This document shows, piece by piece, positions 57,827 through 64,000 of a stretch of 64,000 nucleotides of DNA (the first letter of the stretch is position 1; every line of letters starts with the position of its first letter). The notes beneath the pieces were generated by a model that did not search any database, was not told the DNA's origin, and was given only the letters and a program-made list of their open reading frames with translations. This stretch comes from an uncultured Porphyromonadaceae bacterium. Its GTDB lineage: Bacteria > Bacteroidota > Bacteroidia > Bacteroidales > UBA11471. The stretch spans positions 1-64,000 of the forward strand of contig URHG01000004.1 of assembly GCA_900547555.1 (NCBI GenBank), read 5' to 3'. Both the position numbers and the translations under genes were made by a program.

Positions 57827-58579
57827 TCACTCGTTCTTTATCACACTGACCGGCATTCTCTCCCACAATCCCGCAGGAATGAAGCGCCAAAAGAATACCA
57901 AAATAGAGAATTTCCAATCGATAACCACCCGACGGCGACGACGCACGATAGCTCGGAAAGCTTTGCGAGCCACCGGACGAAGCGGCATCAACATCGGATA
58001 GCGATGCTCCTTATTGAGTAAATCGGTTGCCACGAAACCAGGACGAATATCGGTAAAAGCGATTTTCAGTTTCCGCATATGCGATAATTGGGACAGAGCA
58101 TCGAGATAGGTATTCTGCATTCGTTTCGACGCCGAATAGGCAGTCGCAGAGCCTAAACCCTTAGTCCCGGCGATAGATGTAATCACGGCAATATGACCGT
58201 TACCCTGCCGGGCAAAGTAATTATACGCAGCCGTTATCATGCGGGTAAACCCCATGACATTGGTCTCCATCGTCCGCAACTCGACGGCAGGATCGAGAGT
58301 CGGATTCTGCGCTCCGATACCCGATACATGACAATATATATCCATACCGCCCAATTTTTCAACCAAGCGTATCAACTCGGTCGCAGAAGATTCGCGTGTA
58401 ATGTCGATACAACCCGCCACGACCTGAGACGGAGCAGACATGCGGAGTTTCTCGAGCGGCTCGGCCCGACGACCGGCAATCCCCACCCGCCAACCGGCAG
58501 CAATACACAATTTGGCTATCTCCATTCCTATACCCGAAGTAGCCCCCATGATAACAATTCGTTTTGCGGTCGTCTTCAT
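57827..58579 (-). CDS. Short-chain dehydrogenase/reductase
   Basis: This 250-residue NAD(P)-dependent enzyme has the cofactor motif MGATSGIGMEIA at residues 11-22, the active-site YSASK motif and a C-terminus with a hydrophobic helix (VVIDWKFSILVFFWRFIP, a likely membrane anchor). Substrate is unknown. It is not linked to neighbours, being divided from them by terminators and opposing genes. Confidence 0.9.
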   Translation of the reverse strand: MKTTAKRIVIMGATSGIGMEIAKLCIAAGWRVGIAGRRAEPLEKLRMSAPSQVVAGCIDITRESSATELIRLVEKLGGMDIYCHVSGIGAQNPTLDPAVELRTMETNVMGFTRMITAAYNYFARQGNGHIAVITSIAGTKGLGSATAYSASKRMQNTYLDALSQLSHMRKLKIAFTDIRPGFVATDLLNKEHRYPMLMPLRPVARKAFRAIVRRRRRVVIDWKFSILVFFWRFIPAGLWERMPVSVIKNE

Positions 58580-58667
58580 AATAAAAAAGTCTGATGATAC
58601 TTATTTGCAATTTAATCTTTTTTTCAAGACGAAACAAGCAAAATCCGTCTTTTCTTATTCTCATCAA

Positions 58668-58695
58668 CAAAAAAAGAGAGCCGAAACTCTCTTTT
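58668..58695 (-). terminator. Terminator after serS
   Basis: AGAGAG (58675-58680) pairs with CTCTCT (58687-58692). On the minus strand the stem is followed by a run of seven Ts. Confidence 0.7.
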
Positions 58696-58722
58696 GTAAA
58701 TATCGAAACATTCCCAACAAGA

Positions 58723-59994
58723 CTAATCGATCATATCAAATCCTGTATAAGGAACCAAGACTTTCGGTATGCGTATACCCTCGGGTGTCTGGTTATTCTC
58801 GAGCAGGGCCGCCACGATACGGGGCAATGCCAATGCACTGCCGTTGAGCGTGTGTACCAAACGTATTTTTTTGTCGGCCCCTCGGAAACGGCATTTGAGA
58901 CGATTGGCCTGATAGCTTTCAAAATTGGACACGGAACTCACTTCGAGCCAACGTTTCTGTGCCGCCGAATAGACCTCGAAATCGAATGTGATTGCCGAAG
59001 TAAAGCTCATATCTCCACCGCAAAGGCGCAAAATATGCCACGGCAATTCGAGACGTTCCACCAGTGTCTGTACATAATCGACCATTTCTTTGAGCGATTC
59101 GTAAGAACGGTCGGGGTGTTGTATCTGCACGATTTCGACTTTGTCGAACTGGTGAAGGCGATTAAGCCCGCGCACATCTTTTCCGTACGAACCAGCTTCG
59201 CGACGGAAACATGCCGAATAGGCCGTATTACGAATGGGAAGTTGGGCTTCATCGAGAATGACATCGCGGTAAAGGTTGGTTACCGGGACTTCGGCAGTAG
59301 GAATCAGATAAAGGTCATCTTCGTTGCAGTGATACATCTGGCCCTCTTTATCGGGTAGCTGTCCGGTTCCGTAGCCCGAAGCCGCATTTACCACGTAAGG
59401 GGGTTGCACTTCGAGATAACCGGCTTCCCGGGCACTATCGAGGAAAAAGCTGATGAGCGCACGCTGCAAACGGGCCCCTTTACCTTTATATACGGGAAAA
59501 CCCGCACCGGTAATTTTCACTCCCAGTTCAAAATCGATAAGGTCGTATTTACGAGCCAAGTCCCAATGAGGAAGCGCATCGGCCGGCAGGTCGGGTATTG
59601 CACCGCCCGAACGTTCCACGACATTATCTTCGGCCGTGCGGCCCTCGGGAACCATATCGCACGGCGTATTAGGTACAGAAAGGAGTATCTCGGTAATGCC
59701 GTTCTCTGCGGCAGCCATATCTTCTTCGAGTTTCTTGTTCGCCTCTTTCATTTCGGAGACTTTTTTCTTCACGGCCTCGGCCTCATCGTTTTTTCCCTCT
59801 TTCATAAGTTTGCCGACCTGAGCCGAAAGGCCTTTCAGTTCGGAGAGACGACTATCCAACTCCATTTGCGAAGAACGACGCACCTTATCCAAATCCAAAA
59901 CTTTGGCAACCACCTCGCGGCCGTCGAAATGTTTTTTTGCCAGCTTCCGAATAATCTCTTCGGGATTCTCTTTAATTGCGGCAAGTGTAAGCAT
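58723..59994 (-). CDS. serS: Seryl-tRNA synthetase
   Basis: SerRS charges tRNA-Ser and tRNA-Sec. The 423-residue class II enzyme has an N-terminal coiled-coil arm (residues about 25-105), motif 2 near FRREAGSYGKDVRGLNRLHQFDKVE (given by its ends) and motif 3 near the C-terminus (NGSALALPRIVAALLENNQTPEG). It follows yqeY at a distance of 36 bases on the same strand. Confidence 0.97.
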   Translation of the reverse strand: MLTLAAIKENPEEIIRKLAKKHFDGREVVAKVLDLDKVRRSSQMELDSRLSELKGLSAQVGKLMKEGKNDEAEAVKKKVSEMKEANKKLEEDMAAAENGITEILLSVPNTPCDMVPEGRTAEDNVVERSGGAIPDLPADALPHWDLARKYDLIDFELGVKITGAGFPVYKGKGARLQRALISFFLDSAREAGYLEVQPPYVVNAASGYGTGQLPDKEGQMYHCNEDDLYLIPTAEVPVTNLYRDVILDEAQLPIRNTAYSACFRREAGSYGKDVRGLNRLHQFDKVEIVQIQHPDRSYESLKEMVDYVQTLVERLELPWHILRLCGGDMSFTSAITFDFEVYSAAQKRWLEVSSVSNFESYQANRLKCRFRGADKKIRLVHTLNGSALALPRIVAALLENNQTPEGIRIPKVLVPYTGFDMID

Positions 59995-60030
59995 AATCTA
60001 CAATTTTATAATAAACATATTTTCTACACA

Positions 60031-60480
60031 TCAAGACAATAAAGCCTTTACTTTTTCCGAAATAGCTTTCCCGTCGGCTTTCCCCGCCAACTTTTTGGAA
60101 GCTACCCCCATGACCTTACCCATCTCTTTGACCGATATTGCCCCTACCTCGGCAATAATCGCCTTTATCGCCTCTTCGAGTTCGGCCTCCGACATGGGCT
60201 GAGGGAGATACGACTCGATAACAGCGGCTTCGGCAAGCTCGGGTTCGGCCAAGTCGGGACGATTCTGTTCGGTGTAGATCTGGGCACTTTCCCGACGCTG
60301 TTTGGCCATTTTGGCCAAAATCTTCAAAGCGACATCGTCATGCAATTCCCCGTCGGAACCTTTGGCGGTTTTGGCTTCGATAAACTCTTTCTTTATGCCG
60401 CGCAGGGCTTCGAGGCGTTGTTTGTCGCGTGCCAGCATGGCGGCTTTGATATCATTACTGATCTGGTCAAATAAACTCAT
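60031..60480 (-). CDS. GatB/YqeY domain-containing protein
   Basis: This 149-residue protein has the YqeY fold, which is related to the tRNA-binding tail of the GatB amidotransferase subunit, with LFDQISNDIKAAMLARDK at the start and SYLPQPMSEAELE late. Function is unproven. In Bacteroidota it regularly follows ftsZ, as here (20 bases). Confidence 0.92.
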   Translation of the reverse strand: MSLFDQISNDIKAAMLARDKQRLEALRGIKKEFIEAKTAKGSDGELHDDVALKILAKMAKQRRESAQIYTEQNRPDLAEPELAEAAVIESYLPQPMSEAELEEAIKAIIAEVGAISVKEMGKVMGVASKKLAGKADGKAISEKVKALLS

Positions 60481-60500
60481 ATTCTTTCGATTTTAATTTT

Positions 60501-61706
60501 CTATTCGGTCTTATCAAAAAGTATTACTCCATTACCGTTGTAATTCACATCTTCGGCACTCGTTTCACCGGGAGTATGACGCAAAAGTTGTTTGGCAAAA
60601 TCTCCGGGTCGGTCGTAAGCCGGGGTACGGTCGATTTTCTCCAACACGGCATTATCGTCCATCTGAGCGACTGTAAGAATCACATATTCCTTATCGCCGG
60701 GATAAGCATTCCCCATATCCATTACTCCGTCTCCGAAGTCCGAAGCCAAAATCGTAACTTTTACCTTTCCTTCGAGTGTATCGTCGATGGTAATACCCGA
60801 TATCGTCTTTACGCCGTCGAAACGCGCCATAAACTCGTTCAACTCCTTAAACTCGTCCATAACGACCTGATCGTCGGCACTGGAACTCAAATAAAGATTG
60901 ATGAGTATGCGTTTGGCCTTATAAAGATTATCGGCTGCCAACAAAGGCGAATGTAAAGCATCTTCGATCGCTTTGGTGATACGATGCTCACCCTCGCCGA
61001 AGCCGCTGCTCATCACAGCTACGCCGCCGTTTTCGAGAGTACGGCGCACATCGGCAAAGTCGAGATTGATATATCCTTTCACGGTAATCAATTCGGCGAT
61101 ACTCTTTGCGGCTACGGTCAATGTCTCATCGGCCTTTTTAAAACCGTTGAGCCACGTCAAGTCGGGATAGACCTTACGCAAGTTTTCATTGTTGATGACC
61201 AAAAGCGCATCGACATTCTTACGTAAATCTTCCACACCGTCCAAAGCCTGCTTGATTTTGAATTCGGCTTCCCATGCAAACGGGATAGAAACGATACCCA
61301 CCGTGAGAATACCCAGACTGCGTGCAACCCCGGCAATGACCGGCGAAGCTCCCGTACCGGTACCACCTCCCATACCGGCCGTAATAAACACCATATCGGT
61401 ATCATCGTCGAGCAACTCTTTGATACGTTCGACACTCTCTTCGGCCAACTGCCGAGCTACAAGAGGATCGCCCCCGGCCCCGCGACCCGGCCCGAGAAGA
61501 AGCGTACGGGGAATCTTTGTCCCGCGCATGGCTTGCTTATCGGTATTGCACAAGACAAATGTTACATCTTTAATACCCGTCTTGAACATGTTCTCGACAG
61601 CGTTTCCGCCACCGCCACCGACACCTATCACTTTGATGATGGCCGGCAATTCCGAACGTTCGACGACATCGAACTGCGGTTTATCATTATATTCGTCCAT
61701 AAGCAA
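60501..61706 (-). CDS. ftsZ: Cell division protein FtsZ
   Basis: FtsZ is the tubulin-like GTPase that builds the Z ring. The 401-residue protein has the G-box GMGGGTGTG at residues 111-119 and a T7-loop region. The C-terminal tail after the core is short: RTPAYDRPGDF, then 28 residues ending ILFDKTE, instead of the long linker and IPxFL peptide of proteobacteria. This resembles Bacteroidota FtsZ tails. It follows ftsA by 11 bases. Confidence 0.97.
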   Translation of the reverse strand: MLMDEYNDKPQFDVVERSELPAIIKVIGVGGGGGNAVENMFKTGIKDVTFVLCNTDKQAMRGTKIPRTLLLGPGRGAGGDPLVARQLAEESVERIKELLDDDTDMVFITAGMGGGTGTGASPVIAGVARSLGILTVGIVSIPFAWEAEFKIKQALDGVEDLRKNVDALLVINNENLRKVYPDLTWLNGFKKADETLTVAAKSIAELITVKGYINLDFADVRRTLENGGVAVMSSGFGEGEHRITKAIEDALHSPLLAADNLYKAKRILINLYLSSSADDQVVMDEFKELNEFMARFDGVKTISGITIDDTLEGKVKVTILASDFGDGVMDMGNAYPGDKEYVILTVAQMDDNAVLEKIDRTPAYDRPGDFAKQLLRHTPGETSAEDVNYNGNGVILFDKTE

Positions 61707-61717
61707 GGTGTTTTCGG

Positions 61718-63016
61718 TTAATTTTCTTTATCCATTTCCTCTTTCATCGTATCCCAAATCGTCTTCCATATCGGAGATTTCGATGATTTAGTACCCGAAG
61801 TCGGCTGTTCCGGCTGAGGGGGAAGTTGAGGCTCTTTCTCGGGAGCAGGAATTTCTTCTTTTTTCTCAACGACAGGCGGTGCCGCACATATCTCTTTTCC
61901 CATCAGCAACAAGCCTATAACCTGCACCGAAGCGACACCGTTGATTCCGGGAACCAACGAAACGCCTAAAAGCGTACCCCGGCACACATCGAAATCGGTT
62001 TCCTTTGCCAACAACGTTTTCAGGCCTTTCATCGAAGCACCCCCGCCGATAAGCGTGATGCCCGATGTCAGCGAACGCATATACCCCGAACTCAAAAGCT
62101 GTGCTTTGACATTGGCGATAATCTCTCCCAAACGGGCCGTTATCACCTCCTCGATTTTTTCTGCGGTAAAATCGAAATAATAATCCTTCATGCCCCAATC
62201 TACCGTAATCGTTCCGTCGATCTGAGGCTGATAAGCTTTCTTTATCGACTCGGCCTCCGACTCTTTCACATGCAAAGAGCAAATATCCCGAGTAATATTG
62301 TTCCCTCCCAACGGAATGGTTATCATAGAGGCGAAATATCCGTCTTTATATAGCGAAAGAGTCGTTGTCTCGGCTCCGCAATCGAGCAAAGCGCAACCTT
62401 GCCGGCGTTCTTCTTCGGAGAGGACGGCCATCGCCGCCGCATTAGCCATGCAGATATATCCGGCAATAGGCATTTTGGCCTGCTCAAAAACCCGATCGAT
62501 ATTCCGTTTGTGAATCTCGTTCCCCACAATAAGACGATACGAGACACGTATTTCAGAGCCGTACTGACCGCATGGGTTTTCGGTAGCCCGACCATCTACC
62601 CGGCATTCCCCGGGAATCACATCGAAAACGACCAAATTATTTTCCAATATCCGATCGCGAGCCTCGGCTTCAAGCTCGGTAAGCAGAGAGTCGTCGATAG
62701 GCGATTCGGAAGAAATCGTCCGCACCACCGGAAACTCGATCGAACGTATCGATTGTCCGCTTACACCTACATATACTTGCGATATTTTACTCGGCGAAAT
62801 ACGGGCTTCGATACGGCGGAATATTTGCGAGAGTTTAAGTGCGACATCAGAGACATTGATGACCCGTCCCCGTTTGATACCGTCTTTACTCTCTCCGATT
62901 TCTACCGCATCGACCGTAAACCGACCGTCGTCATCGCGATGACCGGCAGCTCCGGTAATATGAGAGGAGCCTAAATCGACTGCTACAATGTATCTTTTTT
63001 CGTCCTGCATATCCAT
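61718..63016 (-). CDS. ftsA: Cell division protein FtsA
   Basis: FtsA is an actin-like ATPase that ties FtsZ to the membrane. The 432-residue protein has the phosphate-1 motif AVDLGSSHITG, ALLDCGAETT in the middle and GGGASMKG late. A Pro/Glu-rich linker leads to a C-terminal amphipathic helix (PIWKTIWDTMKEEM) that should bind the membrane. It lies 11 bases after ftsQ. Confidence 0.96.
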   Translation of the reverse strand: MDMQDEKRYIVAVDLGSSHITGAAGHRDDDGRFTVDAVEIGESKDGIKRGRVINVSDVALKLSQIFRRIEARISPSKISQVYVGVSGQSIRSIEFPVVRTISSESPIDDSLLTELEAEARDRILENNLVVFDVIPGECRVDGRATENPCGQYGSEIRVSYRLIVGNEIHKRNIDRVFEQAKMPIAGYICMANAAAMAVLSEEERRQGCALLDCGAETTTLSLYKDGYFASMITIPLGGNNITRDICSLHVKESEAESIKKAYQPQIDGTITVDWGMKDYYFDFTAEKIEEVITARLGEIIANVKAQLLSSGYMRSLTSGITLIGGGASMKGLKTLLAKETDFDVCRGTLLGVSLVPGINGVASVQVIGLLLMGKEICAAPPVVEKKEEIPAPEKEPQLPPQPEQPTSGTKSSKSPIWKTIWDTMKEEMDKEN

Positions 63017-63027
63017 TTTCTCCTATT

Positions 63028-63759
63028 CTATTTTCGTCGTGTACACACCACTTGATCCTTATATTTGAGATTGATGGTATGGTATTTGTTCCAACCGCAC
63101 TCCGACAGAGCTTGTTCGTATAAACACCGTAAATTATCCAATTTCTCCTCATACGCCGTAAGTTCGCCCATCAAGATGCGATGGTCTCCCACCCGGGGAA
63201 TCAACTCCACATTCTGCCGGTTATCGACATAAATCTGTTCGACCTGTGCCTGCCAAAAAGCATTTTCCCGTAAAAAACAGGCAAAAGGATAAAGGGTTTC
63301 CCTTGCATAAGCCGATGATATATGACCGGTAGCCACCGGTACGGAGACGGCCTCGGGCAAACCGGCTGGCATTATTTCGCCGTGTTCATCGAGAAAATAG
63401 GCTACACTATCGCCCAACACCCGCAAAATGGGTACTCGTTGGGAAATATCCACACGCAGTAACCCCGACGGCGTTTTATAGCACCGTACCTCCTCAATAA
63501 GCCGATTCTCCGACAGGAGGGCCTCAATCTCTTCGGTATTTATTTCTGCCAAAGTAGTCTCTTTATCCGTCGGAACATACTTGTCAAGACAAGTCCGTAT
63601 CTCATCGGCCGAGACATATTGTGTCTGCGCGCTGTCCACAACCGTTACATACAGCCCCACACATGTCCTGTTACGGGCCACAGCATTCCCCCATACCAGC
63701 GAAACCAGCAAGTAAACGGGAAGAAACAAGGCCAATATGTAAGTAAAGAAGCGTTTCAT
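63028..63759 (-). CDS. ftsQ: Cell division protein FtsQ
   Basis: FtsQ bridges the FtsL/FtsB complex to later division proteins. The 243-residue protein has one N-terminal membrane span ([21 protein letters not shown]) and a periplasmic part with POTRA-like [22 protein letters not shown] elements and [12 protein letters not shown]. Its start overlaps the murC stop by four bases. It fits the dcw order murC-ftsQ-ftsA-ftsZ. Confidence 0.92.
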   Translation of the reverse strand: MKRFFTYILALFLPVYLLVSLVWGNAVARNRTCVGLYVTVVDSAQTQYVSADEIRTCLDKYVPTDKETTLAEINTEEIEALLSENRLIEEVRCYKTPSGLLRVDISQRVPILRVLGDSVAYFLDEHGEIMPAGLPEAVSVPVATGHISSAYARETLYPFACFLRENAFWQAQVEQIYVDNRQNVELIPRVGDHRILMGELTAYEEKLDNLRCLYEQALSECGWNKYHTINLKYKDQVVCTRRK

Positions 63760-64000
63760 TTCGCAAGTATCTCTTCTTTTATCACAGGCAAAAGGCGGTC
63801 GATATCTCCTGCGCCCAACGTTATAAGGACTTCAAAGTTACGTTCTTTTATCGTTTCGAGCAACTTTTCTTTGGAACAAAGCTCTTTCCTTTCGCATTTT
63901 ACCTTATCGAAAATAATCCGGGAAGTAACTCCCGGTATGGGCTGCTCCCGCGCCGGATATATATCGAGCAGAAACAACTCGTCGGCCAATGAAAGCGCCG
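63756..64000 (-). CDS. murC: UDP-N-acetylmuramate--L-alanine ligase, C-terminal end (partial)
   Basis: The last 81 codons of MurC are present; the gene continues past the right edge. MurC adds L-alanine to UDP-MurNAc in the cytoplasm. [22 protein letters not shown] is the typical C-terminal segment, and DIYPARE is diagnostic. The frame stays open to base 64000, so the apparent TTG start at 63989 is an artefact of the window edge. Confidence 0.93.
   Translation of the reverse strand, partial: ALSLADELFLLDIYPAREQPIPGVTSRIIFDKVKCERKELCSKEKLLETIKERNFEVLITLGAGDIDRLLPVIKEEILAK

Noticed and set aside
60501..60603. FtsZ lacks the IPxFL-type C-terminal peptide and has a short tail
   Set aside because: The tail has RTPAYDRPG followed by about 28 residues, which is the form I recall for Bacteroidota FtsZ. 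It is therefore family variation, not a broken gene.

Overview
The window is an ordinary-looking stretch of chromosome from a Bacteroidota bacterium, almost certainly of the order Bacteroidales. The support is the gliding-type genes gldD and gldE in a non-gliding context, many promoters of the TAnnTTTG type, a str/S10 ribosomal operon without tuf between fusA and rpsJ, a ParAB-DUF5683-lytic transglycosylase cluster, and a set of secreted plant-polysaccharide enzymes. I cannot name the genus from sequence alone; a gut Barnesiellaceae-like member would fit. No insertion sequence, prophage, integron, CRISPR array, tRNA or rRNA was seen.

Layout. Bases 1-5070: minus-strand str/S10 operon (rpsL, rpsG, fusA, rpsJ, rplC, rplD, first codons of rplW), with structured RNA candidates in its leader and two intergenic gaps. 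Bases 5229-12796: a glycosyltransferase, rnhB, a POT peptide transporter, sufE, a glutaminyl-cyclase-like M28 protein, a fused C26/M19 hydrolase and asd. Bases 13055-20396: a CPA2 antiporter, an NfnAB-like flavoprotein pair, a large secreted protein of unknown function and panB. Bases 20462-25657: a DUF3109 protein, gpmI, an acyl-CoA ligase and a GH43 enzyme. Bases 25822-29058: mtaB, an LpxL-like acyltransferase and a GT2 glycosyltransferase. Bases 29124-32342: the ssb-gldE-gldD-phosphopantetheinyl transferase chain.

Bases 32511-37937 hold an arginine/proline operon transcribed argR, GNAT, argG, pspC, argC, argD, proC, preceded by what look like three ARG boxes. surE follows; parA, parB, DUF5683 and an MltD-like lytic transglycosylase run the other way. 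Bases 43475-49621 form a pectin/rhamnogalacturonan cluster (CE12-CE8 fusion, GH105, a tiny winged-helix protein, CE8, GH43) without SusC/SusD or an obvious dedicated regulator. Then come purT, an Mrp ATPase, trmB, an S24-type regulator with a small orphan gene across a structured gap, gapA, mdh, an aldose epimerase, an SDR, serS, yqeY and the end of the division cluster (ftsZ, ftsA, ftsQ, murC).

Most genes are housekeeping. The most interesting signals are the ARG-box array together with a cysteine/histidine-rich acetyltransferase inside the arginine operon (a candidate for the first, acylating step), the RNA hairpins in the ribosomal operon, the insulated winged-helix gene inside the pectin cluster, the 12-bp inverted repeat ahead of an orphan 107-residue gene, and the secreted 545-residue protein joining helical repeats to a tyrosine-rich repeat tail. 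I found no clear defence system or mobile system.
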